DNA of 64,000 bases, from positions 124,001 to 188,000 of the forward strand of contig JBMNRU010000001.1 of NCBI GenBank assembly GCA_050944855.1, read 5' to 3'. The stretch comes from Lactonifactor sp050944855. GTDB lineage: Bacteria; Bacillota; Clostridia; Lachnospirales; Lachnospiraceae. A program made the position numbers and the translations under genes. Positions 22,202-31,873 of this stretch are shown piece after piece; the first letter of the stretch is position 1; every line of letters begins with the position of its first letter. The notes beneath the pieces were generated by a model. It was given only the letters and a program-made list of their open reading frames with translations. It had not been told where the DNA came from and ran no database searches.

Positions 22202-23419
22202 TTACAGATTCGGACGGATCAATTTCGGTCGATATCCTTCTTTTTGCAATGCATTTACAATCGCACGCTTATGCTCCGTTCCAAATGCTTCCATGGTGAT
22301 TTTCAATTCCACAGCTGCATTACGATTGGTGCTGACAAACTGGTTATGATCCAACCGGATTACATTTCCCTGCTGCTGGGCAATGATAGATGCCACACGT
22401 ACCAGCTCACCTGGCTTATCCGGCAGCAGTACGGATACCGTAAAGATACGGTCTCTCTGGATCAGACCAAACTGTACAACAGAGGACATGGTAATCACGT
22501 CCATATTACCGCCGCTTAAGATAGAAACGATTTTTTTATCTTTCACATTCATGTGTTTTAAAGCGGCAACGGTAAGAAGGCCAGAATTTTCTACAATCAT
22601 TTTATGATTTTCCACCATATCCAGAAAGGCAACGATCAATTCATCGTCATCCACCGTGATAATATCATCCAGATTTTCCTTCAAATATGGAAAAATCTTT
22701 TCTCCGCATCGCTTCACAGCAGTACCATCTGCTATGGTGTTCACACTGGGAAGGGTTGTAACCTCACCCCGCTCAATGGAATACTGCACACAATTGGCAC
22801 CTTTAGGTTCCACTCCAATTACTTTTATGTTAGGATTCAACATTTTCACCAGAGTAGAGACACCGGTGGCCAGCCCGCCTCCGCCGACAGGTACCAGAAT
22901 ATAGTCTACTAAAGGCAATTCCTTTATGATCTCCATGGCAATCGTTCCCTGGCCGGTTGCCACTGCCGGGTCATCAAATGGATGGATAAAGGTATAGCCA
23001 TGCTCCTCGGCCAGTTCATAAGCTTTGGCACAGGATTCGTCATACACATCCCCATACAGCAGCACTTCTGCCCCATAATCTTTGGTTCTTTCCACCTTAA
23101 TCAGAGGCGTGGTGGTCGGCATCACGATCACTGCTTTACAGCCGTAACGTTTTGCCGCATAAGCGACACCCTGGGCATGGTTCCCTGCAGATGCAGTGAT
23201 CAGCCCCTTCTCTCTTTCTTCCTGTGTTAAGGTACCGATTTTGTAATACGCGCCTCTCACCTTATATGCACCTGTCAGCTGCATATTCTCTGGCTTCAGA
23301 TATACTTTGTTGCCAGTCTGCTCACTGAAATTGGTGCTGTAGATTAATTTGGTCTCCTGTGTGACCTCTTTTACCTTCTCGGATGCTTCTTCAAATGCTT
23401 CCAGCGTTAACATATCCAT
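22202..23419 (-). CDS. ilvA: Threonine ammonia-lyase (threonine dehydratase)
   Basis: This PLP enzyme deaminates L-threonine to 2-oxobutanoate, for isoleucine synthesis or catabolism. The 405-residue protein has the PLP lysine in LTGAYKVRGA (about residue 53), SAGNHAQGVA and the phosphate loop VPVGGGGLATG. A single C-terminal ACT-like domain begins near residue 330 (FTVSVLLPDKPGELVRV). That length and single regulatory domain fit the roughly 400-residue Firmicutes form rather than the 514-residue E. coli IlvA. The start lies 41 bases after the ftsY stop, so it may be read through from the smc-ftsY operon. Confidence 0.92.
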   Translation of the reverse strand: MDMLTLEAFEEASEKVKEVTQETKLIYSTNFSEQTGNKVYLKPENMQLTGAYKVRGAYYKIGTLTQEEREKGLITASAGNHAQGVAYAAKRYGCKAVIVMPTTTPLIKVERTKDYGAEVLLYGDVYDESCAKAYELAEEHGYTFIHPFDDPAVATGQGTIAMEIIKELPLVDYILVPVGGGGLATGVSTLVKMLNPNIKVIGVEPKGANCVQYSIERGEVTTLPSVNTIADGTAVKRCGEKIFPYLKENLDDIITVDDDELIVAFLDMVENHKMIVENSGLLTVAALKHMNVKDKKIVSILSGGNMDVITMSSVVQFGLIQRDRIFTVSVLLPDKPGELVRVASIIAQQQGNVIRLDHNQFVSTNRNAAVELKITMEAFGTEHKRAIVNALQKEGYRPKLIRPNL

Positions 23420-23460
23420 TTTCTTTTCCTCTTCCTTTTCCCCAGCATAACCTTTGCTGT

Positions 23461-24402
23461 CTATTCCTTCTCCTCTTTGATATCAAACAGGGCATTTACA
23501 AATTCATCGGGATCAAATTTCTGCAAGTCATCAATACTTTCTCCCACCCCAATATATTTTACGGGAACATCCAGTTCTGCTTCAATAGCCACTGCAATAC
23601 CGCCTTTGGCTGTTCCGTCCAGCTTTGTCAGAATGATACCCGTGATATCTGCTACTTCTTTAAACTGACGGGCCTGTACCAGTGCATTCTGTCCTGTCGT
23701 TCCATCTAATACAACCAGGGTCTCCAGATGCGCTTCCGGATATTCTTTGGCAATGATCCGATAAATTTTTCTCAACTCTTCCATCAGGTTTTTCTTATTA
23801 TGAAGCCGTCCTGCCGTATCGCATAATAATACATCTGCATTTCTGGATTTGGCTGCCGCAATAGCATCGTATACCACAGAAGCCGGGTCTGCACCGGCCT
23901 GGCCCCCAATCAGTTCCACACCGGCTCTGCCGGCCCACTGTTCCAGCTGCTCTCCGGCTGCTGCACGGAACGTATCTGCTGCCGCCAAAATAACCTTTTT
24001 GCCCTGATCTTTTAGTTTTCCGGCCAATTTTCCAACGGAAGTGGTCTTGCCTACCCCGTTCACACCGATCACTAAAATCACGGATTTTTTATGTTCGAAT
24101 TCATAGGCGGTCTCGCCCACTGCCATCTGCTGTTTGATACTGTCGATCAACAGCTGCTTACACTCTGACGGCTCTGTGATATGCTTCTCTGCCACCTGTT
24201 CTTTTAAATTCTCAATAATGGAAGTAGTCGTATTAATACCGATATCTCCCATTACCAGGATCTCTTCTATCTCTTCGTAAAAATCCTCATCAATACTGGA
24301 AAACCCGCTGAAAATAGAGTCTATGCCGGCAACAATATTGTCCCTTGTCTTAGCAAGACCCTGTACCAGCTTGCTAAAAAATCCTCGTTTTTCCTCTGGC
24401 AT
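23461..24402 (-). CDS. ftsY: Signal recognition particle receptor FtsY
   Basis: FtsY is the membrane-associated SRP receptor GTPase that pairs with Ffh. The 313-residue protein is essentially an NG domain with a short N-terminus and no long acidic A domain. Motifs: GVNGVGKTTSVGKLAG, AADTFRAAAGEQL, CDTAGRLHNKKNLMEEL, TKLDGTAKGG and YIGVGESIDDLQ. It follows smc by 14 bases in the conserved rnc-smc-ftsY order. Confidence 0.96.
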   Translation of the reverse strand: MPEEKRGFFSKLVQGLAKTRDNIVAGIDSIFSGFSSIDEDFYEEIEEILVMGDIGINTTTSIIENLKEQVAEKHITEPSECKQLLIDSIKQQMAVGETAYEFEHKKSVILVIGVNGVGKTTSVGKLAGKLKDQGKKVILAAADTFRAAAGEQLEQWAGRAGVELIGGQAGADPASVVYDAIAAAKSRNADVLLCDTAGRLHNKKNLMEELRKIYRIIAKEYPEAHLETLVVLDGTTGQNALVQARQFKEVADITGIILTKLDGTAKGGIAVAIEAELDVPVKYIGVGESIDDLQKFDPDEFVNALFDIKEEKE

Positions 24403-24416
24403 GGAAATTCCCCCTC

Positions 24417-27400
24417 CTACTGTTCCAGATCTTTTTCTATTAAATTTACGGATACTAAGGCAGACACACCTTTTTCCTGCATCGTAATACCGTACAGACG
24501 ATCTGCCGCGACCATAGTGCCTTTTCTATGGGTAATAATAATAAATTGCGTATTCTTTGTCAACTTGTGAAGATATTTCGCATAGCGGGTAACATTAGAA
24601 TCATCCAACGCTGCCTCGATCTCATCCAGCAGACAAAATGGAGACGGTTTCAGATTCTGAATGGCAAATAAAAGCGCAATTGCGGTCAATGCCTTTTCTC
24701 CGCCGGACAGCTGCATCATATTCTGCAGTTTTTTACCGGGGGGCTGAGCGATGATCTGTACACCCGCTTCCAATACGTCGTTTTCTTCTTCCATCATCAG
24801 TTCCAGAGTTCCTTTGCCTCCGCCGAACAGTTCTTTAAACGCACTGTCGAACTCCCGGCGGATCTGTTCAAACTTCTCTGTGAACTGGTTACGCATACCT
24901 GTATCCAATTCCTCGATAACACCTTTCAGTGTTTCTTCTGCCTTAACCAGATCTTCATACTGCGCCTGTAAAAAAGTGTGACGTTCCAGTAACTCTTTAT
25001 AATCTTCAATGGCATTTACATTCACCGTACCAAGGCTGCGAATTTCTTCTTTCACTTCACCGATTTCTTTTTTTAATGCGGCCCTGCTGCCCATTTCCTC
25101 CGGTGCCATTTCTTTTGCCTGATTATATGTCACTTCATACTCTTCCCACATATAATTGATCTGGGATTCGGATGTCTCTTCCAGCTTCTCTGTCTGACTG
25201 TTCAGACGGAAACATTCCTTATCCAGCATATTCATACGGTCGGATAATTCCTCCCGCTTTTCAAAGAAGCCTTTATGCGTCTGATGCATCTCTTCTTTCG
25301 CTGCCAGATATTCTTTGATTTTCTGTTCCTCTTTTGCGGCTTCTTCCTCAGCTGCTTCCATAGTCAGGGTAATTTCCTGAATATCCTGTTCCTTCTTCGC
25401 AACACTTTTGGCGCCTTCGTCCAGATTCTGCAGCATCTGTTCGATCTGTCGGTCAATGCTTTCCACTTCCTGAGACAGACGGGACAGATTTTCCTTTGTA
25501 AATCCCCGCTTGGAAGAAATATTGGCGCTCTGCAGATGCAGCTTTTCCAGAATCTGTGTCTGTTCCGCCTCTGATGCACGGCTCTCTTCCAGCGACGTCT
25601 GGGAAAGGGTCACCTGCTCCTCATACTTCTTTTCTTCTGCTGCAGATACCTCCAGTTCTATCTGAATAGAAGAACTGTTTTCCTCAATTTCATCTGCCTG
25701 TGCATCTATCTGCCTTCGTTCGTCTGCCAGCCGTGCATAACCGTTCTTCATCTCACTCAGTTTTTCTTCGTCAGCCTGATAATTCATTCGCAGAGTATTC
25801 TGCTGCAAATAAAGTTTCTGAAGCTTTTCTGCTATACCGGTGATCTCATCACGGGTCTGATTTCTTCTCTGACGGTTATTTTCTATGTCGGCCTGCTGCC
25901 GCTCCATATCTGCTTTCAGAGCCTTCACACTGCTCTCCAGCTCTTCTATCTCTCTTCTGCGCCCCAGAAGATTACTGTTGTTGCGGAAAGTTCCGCCAGT
26001 AAGTGAGCCGCCCGGATTTAACAATTCTCCCTCCACTGTAACCATGCGAAGAGAATACTGATATTTTCTGGCAATCGCCACACCATGATCCATATGATCA
26101 ATGACCAGAGTACGCCCCAGAAGGTTTCCGGTCATACCTTCATAGGCTTTGTCAACGTGTACCAGATCACTGGCTATGCCAATCACGCCTTCCTCCTGCA
26201 GTGCGCACGGATTGGAAAATGCCTTTTTATTTCCCATACTGGTCAAAGGCAGAAACGTAGCACGGCCATACTTATTTCGTTTCAAAAACTGGATCATCTT
26301 TTTGGCAGTCGCTTCATTGTCCGTAACGATATTCTGGATACTCCCGCCCAATGCCGTTTCAATGGCAACTTCGTATTTTTTATCCACTTCGATCAGATCT
26401 GCCACCACGCCTTTAATACCGGGGATGTCCTTTTTCTGCTCCATAATACGCTTAATGCTGTTGCCATATCCTTCATACCGTTCTGTCAGATTCCGCAGGG
26501 ATTCCAGACGGGAGGCTTCTCTGTGATATGCAGTCTGTCCAATATCCATCTGCTGATTCTGGCGCTGGATTTCTTCCTGCAGTCTCTGTACTTCCTGCTC
26601 TTTTTCATTACTTTCAGACTCCAGCTGCTCAATAAGCTGACGCAATTGTTCCAGCTGCTGTCTGTTTTGTTCTTTGCTCTTTTTCGTCTGTTCTTCTTCC
26701 TGCTTCATACGCAGCGCACGCTGGTTCAATTCGGCTTTGCGGATGGCAATCTGCTCCAGCATGGTATGATATCGCTGCATCTTTCCCTTGGTAGAAGCGC
26801 GAAGGTTTAATAATTCAATAATCTCATTTTTCGCTTCTTCTACCTTCTGCGCCAATATATGACTCTCTCTGGTAAATGCTTCAAAACGCTTCTGCTGCTC
26901 TTCCTGTTCCTTCTGCAGAAGGGACAGCTGTTCGTCCATCTGCTTTTTCTCCTGCTGATGATGAAGGATTTCTTCTTCTTTTTCTGCCCTGCCTGCCTGC
27001 AGTTCCGTCATACGTTCCCGGAAACGTGCATCATTTTGATGGGACGAAGCGATCTGTTCCTTTAAAAGCGCGATCTGATTCTCCAATTGCTGCCGAATCA
27101 GTGCATTCTGACCGGAACGATTTCTGGACTCTTCTATTTTGGCATCCAACTCCTCCATGCCTTGTTCCAGTTCTTCGTATTCCGCTTTCGTTTTATTAAA
27201 ATTATCCGTTGTTTCCTGCAGATCTGCCTGTGCAATCTCATGTTTTTTCTGTATCTCTTCCAGCTGCTTTTCCATATGCCGCATTTCCAGCAAAAACATA
27301 TGAATATCCAGCTGTTTTAACTTGTCTTTTTTCTTTAAAAACAACTTTGCCGTCTCAGCCTGTTTTTCCAAAGGCCCAATCTGACGTGTCAGCTCGGATA

Positions 27401-27983
27401 AAATGTCGGTTACCCGAAGCAGATTCTGTTTTTCTTCTTCCAATTTCTTTAAAGTGGCAGCTTTTCTCCTTTTAAATTTAACAATACCTGCCGCTTCGTC
27501 AAACAGTTCTCTTCGTTCTTCCGGTTTTCCGCTTAAAATCCTATCGATCTGACCCTGTCCAATAATCGAATATCCTTCTTTTCCAATACCGGTATCATAA
27601 AACAGTTCATGGACATCTCTCAAACGGCACACGGTTCCATTCATCAGATATTCACTCTCTCCGGAACGGTACAGGCGTCTGGCAATCGTTATCTCTTCAT
27701 AATCAATCGGAAGCTTATGATCCGCATTGTCTAAAGTGATAGCCACATAAGCAAACCCCAGGGGCTTTCTGGTTTCTGTTCCTGAGAAAATAACATCCTG
27801 CATATTTCCCCCACGCAGCTGTTTGGCACTTTGCTCACCCAAAACCCAGCGCACCGCATCGGCCACGTTACTCTTACCGCTTCCATTGGGACCTACAATA
27901 CCCGTAATTCCATTATGAAATTCAAATGTAATTTTATTGGCAAAGGATTTAAACCCCTGCACTTCTATACTTTTCAGATACAT
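24417..27983 (-). CDS. smc: Chromosome segregation ATPase SMC
   Basis: SMC dimers form the condensin core that compacts and resolves the chromosome. The 1188-residue protein starts at the conserved YLKSIEVQGFKSFANK. It has Walker A GPNGSGKSN (32-40), a long coiled coil from about 165, and a hinge domain at about 515-640 (PGIKGVVADLIEV onward). A second coiled coil follows, then the signature LSGGEKALTAIALLFA and Walker B PFCLLDEIEAALDD near the C-terminus. Length and order are standard. It lies 13 bases after rnc. Confidence 0.97.
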   Translation of the reverse strand: MYLKSIEVQGFKSFANKITFEFHNGITGIVGPNGSGKSNVADAVRWVLGEQSAKQLRGGNMQDVIFSGTETRKPLGFAYVAITLDNADHKLPIDYEEITIARRLYRSGESEYLMNGTVCRLRDVHELFYDTGIGKEGYSIIGQGQIDRILSGKPEERRELFDEAAGIVKFKRRKAATLKKLEEEKQNLLRVTDILSELTRQIGPLEKQAETAKLFLKKKDKLKQLDIHMFLLEMRHMEKQLEEIQKKHEIAQADLQETTDNFNKTKAEYEELEQGMEELDAKIEESRNRSGQNALIRQQLENQIALLKEQIASSHQNDARFRERMTELQAGRAEKEEEILHHQQEKKQMDEQLSLLQKEQEEQQKRFEAFTRESHILAQKVEEAKNEIIELLNLRASTKGKMQRYHTMLEQIAIRKAELNQRALRMKQEEEQTKKSKEQNRQQLEQLRQLIEQLESESNEKEQEVQRLQEEIQRQNQQMDIGQTAYHREASRLESLRNLTERYEGYGNSIKRIMEQKKDIPGIKGVVADLIEVDKKYEVAIETALGGSIQNIVTDNEATAKKMIQFLKRNKYGRATFLPLTSMGNKKAFSNPCALQEEGVIGIASDLVHVDKAYEGMTGNLLGRTLVIDHMDHGVAIARKYQYSLRMVTVEGELLNPGGSLTGGTFRNNSNLLGRRREIEELESSVKALKADMERQQADIENNRQRRNQTRDEITGIAEKLQKLYLQQNTLRMNYQADEEKLSEMKNGYARLADERRQIDAQADEIEENSSSIQIELEVSAAEEKKYEEQVTLSQTSLEESRASEAEQTQILEKLHLQSANISSKRGFTKENLSRLSQEVESIDRQIEQMLQNLDEGAKSVAKKEQDIQEITLTMEAAEEEAAKEEQKIKEYLAAKEEMHQTHKGFFEKREELSDRMNMLDKECFRLNSQTEKLEETSESQINYMWEEYEVTYNQAKEMAPEEMGSRAALKKEIGEVKEEIRSLGTVNVNAIEDYKELLERHTFLQAQYEDLVKAEETLKGVIEELDTGMRNQFTEKFEQIRREFDSAFKELFGGGKGTLELMMEEENDVLEAGVQIIAQPPGKKLQNMMQLSGGEKALTAIALLFAIQNLKPSPFCLLDEIEAALDDSNVTRYAKYLHKLTKNTQFIIITHRKGTMVAADRLYGITMQEKGVSALVSVNLIEKDLEQ

Positions 27984-27996
27984 CGAAAACCTCGCA

Positions 27997-28686
27997 CTAT
28001 TTCTTCAGTAATAAAATGGCATGATAAGCAGCCTGCTGTTCTGCCGCTTTTTTGGTCCTTCCGCTTCCCCTTCCAAGCTTCCTGTCTCCCAGATAAGCTT
28101 CTGCGGTAAATGTTTTATCGTGATCAGGGCCTTCTTCCTTTACCAGCACATAAGAAACGTCCTGGTCATACTTGCCCTGAACCATTTCCTGCAGGGTAGT
28201 CTTGCTATCGTAAAAGAGCTGTTTATGCTCCATATCATTTAAAATATGTTCCAGTATAAAATCTTTTGCATTAGCAAACCCACCATCCAGATAAATCGCT
28301 CCGATCAACGCTTCCACTGCATCCGATACAATAGATTCTCTCTGACGTCCTCCCGTAGCATCTTCGCCTTTTCCCAACAGTAAAAAAGCTCCGATTTCTA
28401 ATTCTCTTCCGCAGAATGCCAAAGCCGTCTCACATACCATACTGGCTCTCTTTTTCGTCAGTTCTCCTTCCGGCTGATCCGGAAATTGCTGAAACAAGAA
28501 TTCACTGCTGACTACTTCCAGGACCGCATCGCCCAGAAACTCCAGTCTTTCGTTGTTAAGTGTTCTTTCCATATGATGCTCATTGGCATAAGAACTATGG
28601 GTCATAGCCTGCACTAAAAGGTCAAAATCCTGGAACTGATAACCTATTTTCTTTTCCAGATGTAATAATTCTTCTCTTCTATTCAT
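27997..28686 (-). CDS. rnc: Ribonuclease III
   Basis: RNase III cleaves double-stranded RNA in rRNA maturation and antisense control. The start is ATG 28686, eight bases after AGGAG, giving 229 residues. The catalytic signature NNERLEFLGDAVLEVVSSEFL lies at about 37-57, a second acidic motif SDAVEALIGAIYLDGG near 113, and a C-terminal dsRNA-binding domain ends GRGSGRTKKAAEQQAAYHAI. It is between acpP and smc. Confidence 0.96.
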   Translation of the reverse strand: MNRREELLHLEKKIGYQFQDFDLLVQAMTHSSYANEHHMERTLNNERLEFLGDAVLEVVSSEFLFQQFPDQPEGELTKKRASMVCETALAFCGRELEIGAFLLLGKGEDATGGRQRESIVSDAVEALIGAIYLDGGFANAKDFILEHILNDMEHKQLFYDSKTTLQEMVQGKYDQDVSYVLVKEEGPDHDKTFTAEAYLGDRKLGRGSGRTKKAAEQQAAYHAILLLKK

Positions 28687-28724
28687 GTTCGTTCTCCTAT
28701 CTTTCCTACTGCAAAGAAATATCA

Positions 28725-28758
28725 AGAAAAAGGACTGCGTTCTATGGCACAGTCCTTC
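28725..28758 (-). terminator. Terminator or attenuator between acpP and rnc
   Basis: AAGGACTG (28730-28737) pairs with CAGTCCTT (28750-28757), followed on the minus strand by TTTTTCTT. It would separate the abundant acpP transcript from rnc-smc-ftsY, with read-through likely. Confidence 0.75.
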
Positions 28759-28771
28759 CTTTTACCTTTGT

Positions 28772-29002
28772 CTAACCCATGATCCTTCGAATCACATCTA
28801 CAGCATCCCCTACCGTAATGATATGTTCCGTTTCTTCAATCGGAAACTGAATATCATAGACATTTTCTATGCCCACGATAATCTGCATAATATCAAGGGA
28901 ATCTGCACCCAGATCCTCTACAAATGTGGTATCCGGTGTTACTTCTCTGGTATCTACATTCAGCACAGAGGCAATGACTTCCTGTAATTTTTCTAATTCC
29001 AT
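28772..29002 (-). CDS. acpP: Acyl carrier protein
   Basis: The 76-residue acidic protein has the phosphopantetheine serine in DLGADSLDIMQII (S36) and the usual four-helix pattern. It carries growing acyl chains in fatty acid synthesis. Position directly after plsX is the conserved Firmicutes order. The start follows a GGAGGAGTC site. Confidence 0.96.
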   Translation of the reverse strand: MELEKLQEVIASVLNVDTREVTPDTTFVEDLGADSLDIMQIIVGIENVYDIQFPIEETEHIITVGDAVDVIRRIMG

Positions 29003-29017
29003 ATTGACTCCTCCCGA

Positions 29018-30037
29018 CTATGCCTCACTGGAATCCAAAGTAATGTATTCTCTGATCTTTTCATTAATACTCTGTTCTTTAAACTGCATACACTGCATAA
29101 TAGAATTCTTAATCTCTGCTGCTACGGAATTGCCATGGCACTTTACTACCAGACCATTCAAACCCAGCAAAGGTGCACCGCCGTGTTCACTGGCGTCAAA
29201 TGATTTCATGACCTGCTTCAGTGACGGCTTTATCAGCAACGCTCCCAACTTACCGCGAAGACTGCTCAGCATACCCTTTTTCATCTGAGAAAGCAGAGTG
29301 AGCGCCACACCTTCATACAGCTTCAGGATCACATTTCCCACAAAGGCCTCGGATACGATCACATCCGCATCCCCTTTTGGAATATCTCTGGCTTCTATAT
29401 TCCCTATAAAATTAATATTTTTACATGCTTTCAAAAGCGGATAGGTTTCTTTTACCAGTGCGTTTCCTTTTTCTTCTTCCGCTCCGATATTTACAATGGC
29501 AACTTTCGGATCCTTAATTCCTACAATATGCTCCATATAAACCGATCCCATCTTTGCAAACTGCACTAAATGAGAGGAACGGGCATCCACATTGGCACCG
29601 CAGTCCAACAACAGAGCTACTCCTTTCTCTGTAGGAATCAAAGGCGCAAGAGGAGGTCTTTCGATCCCTTTGATTCGGCCAACCAGTACCTGTCCGCCGA
29701 CCAGCACAGCACCTGTACTTCCCGCAGAAACAAAGGCATCTGCTTCCTGCTTTCTGACCATCTTCATACCTACTACGATAGAAGAGTTCCTCTTTTTCTG
29801 TATGGCTGCCACCGGAGATTCTCCTGTTTCGATTACTTCCGGTGCTTCCACAACTGTTATCCGCTCCTGCGGATAATCATACTTTTCCAATTCCGTCTTA
29901 ATTGCTTCTGTTTGTCCTACAAGCAAGATCTGCAGATTCTTTTGCTCATTCGCAGCTTCCACAGCACCTTTTACTGTTTCCACCGGAGCATAATCCCCGC
30001 CCATGGCGTCTACTGCCACTCTTATCTTATCTTCCAT
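29018..30037 (-). CDS. plsX: Phosphate acyltransferase PlsX
   Basis: PlsX converts acyl-ACP to acyl-phosphate, the donor for PlsY in phospholipid synthesis. The start is ATG 30037 (339 residues), nine bases after AAAGGA, giving the family N-terminus IRVAVDAMGGDYAP; an ATG three codons earlier is closer to that site. Motifs include AIQKKRNSSIVVGMKMV, ADAFVSAGSTGAVLVGG, LDCGANVDARSSHLVQFA and GGAPLLGLNG. The gene is followed by acpP. A lipoprotein gene stands between rpmF and plsX, which normally adjoin. Confidence 0.95.
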   Translation of the reverse strand: MEDKIRVAVDAMGGDYAPVETVKGAVEAANEQKNLQILLVGQTEAIKTELEKYDYPQERITVVEAPEVIETGESPVAAIQKKRNSSIVVGMKMVRKQEADAFVSAGSTGAVLVGGQVLVGRIKGIERPPLAPLIPTEKGVALLLDCGANVDARSSHLVQFAKMGSVYMEHIVGIKDPKVAIVNIGAEEEKGNALVKETYPLLKACKNINFIGNIEARDIPKGDADVIVSEAFVGNVILKLYEGVALTLLSQMKKGMLSSLRGKLGALLIKPSLKQVMKSFDASEHGGAPLLGLNGLVVKCHGNSVAAEIKNSIMQCMQFKEQSINEKIREYITLDSSEA

Positions 30038-30145
30038 AAAATCCATTCCTTTCAGAGGCGCAAACCGGCATACTTCGCCGGCAGAATACTCACTAAAAGA
30101 TATCTTACTAAACCTTCTGCAAAAAAGCAAGACAGAGCCCGTCTC

Positions 30146-30889
30146 TTATTCTGCTACCCGCTTGCCGTCTGCTCCCAGTTTATATCCGTCAATCTCCATG
30201 TTCGTAATCATACTTCTGTCAGCGCCAAAATAATACCAGTCGTCTCCTTCCTGATACCATCCAAAACGGGCATAACCATTTTCATCAAAATTATACCATT
30301 TGCCATCAATTTCCAGCCATTCACCTACAGCATAAGATCCGTCTTCTTTGCCATACCACCAGCCTCTCGCATCCTGCTGCCAGCCCATTTTTGCTTCCTC
30401 TATCACAGATTCTTCCGCGATTCCATCCGCATTTACAACAACTTCTATCGTTCCGGTGGTAACACCATTAATGGAATCTCCGATGGTATTCGTGGCCACC
30501 GCATAATAATAAACCGTTCCTTCCTCATCAGTGGGCGGAGTAAAGGTTTCAGAAGTTTCCCCTTCTATTGCTTTTCCGCCTCCATTGCTGTTGGTCGTGT
30601 TGCGATACCACTGATAGGATAAAGTACCAGAATCGCTGATGGTAGCGGATACCGTAAGCGGTTCTGCTTCCTGGCCGACCGCATAAGTCACGCTTCCGCT
30701 TAAATCAGCAGTCAGTACCGGTTTTGCTACATCTACTTCAACGACTTCTGTCTCTTCCTCGCTTTCTTCTTCCGTATGATCTGTCAGGGAAAGTACTTTA
30801 TCTACAATATCTCCCGGGCTGCACGCTGTAAGAGCAACAGACATACACCCTGCTAATAATAAGCCTAATCCCAATTTTATCTTGCGCAT
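30146..30889 (-). CDS. Lipoprotein with Ig-like region and C-terminal cell-wall-binding repeats
   Basis: The 247-residue protein has a lipoprotein signal ending in the lipobox LTAC (C23). An acidic Glu-rich linker (about 38-53) leads to an Ig-like region (about 55-150, LSYQWYRNTTNS). About three aromatic cell-wall-binding repeats follow (ARGWWYGKEDGSYAVGEW, GKWYNFDENGYARFGW, DDWYYFGADRS). It is lipid-anchored with a wall-contacting tail. The function is not known. The repeats resemble those of the phosphoesterase at 16290. It lies between rpmF and plsX and has its own upstream terminator and leader of about 120 bases. Confidence 0.72.
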   Translation of the reverse strand: MRKIKLGLGLLLAGCMSVALTACSPGDIVDKVLSLTDHTEEESEEETEVVEVDVAKPVLTADLSGSVTYAVGQEAEPLTVSATISDSGTLSYQWYRNTTNSNGGGKAIEGETSETFTPPTDEEGTVYYYAVATNTIGDSINGVTTGTIEVVVNADGIAEESVIEEAKMGWQQDARGWWYGKEDGSYAVGEWLEIDGKWYNFDENGYARFGWYQEGDDWYYFGADRSMITNMEIDGYKLGADGKRVAE

Positions 30890-31011
30890 TATCCTTTCCT
30901 CCTGCGTATTTCTTCTTATATATACCTTGCTAAAGATATATTAACTGTTTTTTACAAGATTCGCAAGTTTTTATTACGAAATACCATAACCTGTCCCTAT
31001 CTTTTCACTTT

Positions 31012-31056
31012 AAAAAAAGAAAAAGGGAAGACATCCCTGATCATGGATATCCTCCC
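31012..31056 (-). terminator. Terminator of yceD-rpmF
   Basis: GGGAGGATATCC pairs with GGATGTCTTCCC through ten Watson-Crick and two wobble pairs, followed by TTTTTCTTTTTTT on the minus strand. Confidence 0.85.
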
Positions 31057-31086
31057 ACTTCTTTTGAAAAACGAAGTATTTGCAGA

Positions 31087-31266
31087 TTAGTCAACAGATA
31101 CGATTTCTCTCTTGTTGTAAGAACCACAAGCTTTGCAAACTCTGTGAGGCATCATTAATGCTCCGCATTTGCTGCATTTCACTAAGTTTGGAGCGCTCAT
31201 TTTCCAGTTCGCTCTTCTTTTATCTCTTCTAGCTTTAGAAGATTTATTCTTTGGACAGATGGACAT
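31087..31266 (-). CDS. rpmF: 50S ribosomal protein L32
   Basis: The start is ATG 31266 behind a strong AGGAGGTG site, giving 59 residues. The basic N-terminus (SICPKNKSSKARRDKRRANW) and the four-cysteine zinc ribbon CSKC...CKAC are characteristic; this is the zinc-binding C+ form. The next upstream gene ends four bases before it. Confidence 0.96.
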   Translation of the reverse strand: MSICPKNKSSKARRDKRRANWKMSAPNLVKCSKCGALMMPHRVCKACGSYNKREIVSVD

Positions 31267-31270
31267 TGTG

Positions 31271-31798
31271 TTACACCTCCTTAAACTTGCTAAATATATC
31301 ACGGATAACTGCCATTCGGGGATCTAAATTTTCATTCTCGCACTGACAGGAACCTTCATTCAGATTCGTCCCGCAATGGCTGCAGATTCCTTTACAGTCA
31401 TCTTTACATAATACCCTGATGGGTAAGCCGATCAGGATTTCATTATATACTAACTGATCCACATCCAGATTCCCACCGCAGATATAATTACTCTCATCCA
31501 ATGCCTCGATCCGTTCTTGTTCGGTCAGCTTCATATCCACTTCCCGGTCAAAATCCAACGGGATCGGCACTGCCACCTCTGTCAGACAGCGGCTGCATGG
31601 GATCTGCAATGTCACATTTCCTTTTCCTTCAATCAGAAGTACTTTATTGCCCTTATTGGTAATGGTAAATGCGATATCTGTTTTGTCAATAACAGGAAAA
31701 TCTCCCAAACGACAGGAAAACATCTCCATAGTAAAAGATGCATCGGTATGTTGTATTCCCTGTTCTTTTGATAAAATATCCGACAATTGAATCAGCAT
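31271..31798 (-). CDS. yceD: DUF177 (YceD) family protein
   Basis: The 175-residue protein has the family core CSRCL (about residue 67) and a C-terminal cysteine cluster CKDDCKGICSHCGTNLNEG that probably binds zinc. YceD/DUF177 proteins are linked to 23S rRNA accumulation or 50S assembly and are nearly always next to rpmF, as here (four-base gap). It is the first gene of a two-gene unit with a consensus promoter. Confidence 0.9.
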   Translation of the reverse strand: MLIQLSDILSKEQGIQHTDASFTMEMFSCRLGDFPVIDKTDIAFTITNKGNKVLLIEGKGNVTLQIPCSRCLTEVAVPIPLDFDREVDMKLTEQERIEALDESNYICGGNLDVDQLVYNEILIGLPIRVLCKDDCKGICSHCGTNLNEGSCQCENENLDPRMAVIRDIFSKFKEV

Positions 31799-31824
31799 AA
31801 TCGTCTCCTAATCACACCTAATTG

Positions 31825-31853
31825 ATTATACATAGACAAGCCCATTTTGTCAA
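31825..31853 (-). promoter_or_regulatory. Promoter of yceD-rpmF
   Basis: TTGACA (31848-31853) and TATAAT (31825-31830) are 17 bases apart on the minus strand: a perfect consensus. Confidence 0.9.
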
Positions 31854-31873
31854 CCGTTTATTCTCGTTTTCTG

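Noticed and set aside
23420..23460. Possible T-box or leader regulation of ilvA
   Set aside because: Only 41 bases separate ftsY and ilvA, with no T-box sequence or terminator.
26085..26810. 241-residue plus-strand open frame
   Set aside because: Antisense to smc; long only because the coiled-coil codons leave this frame open.
29570..30622. 350-residue plus-strand open frame
   Set aside because: It is antisense to plsX and the lipoprotein gene, has no family resemblance, and the opposite strand has clear genes with ribosome sites.
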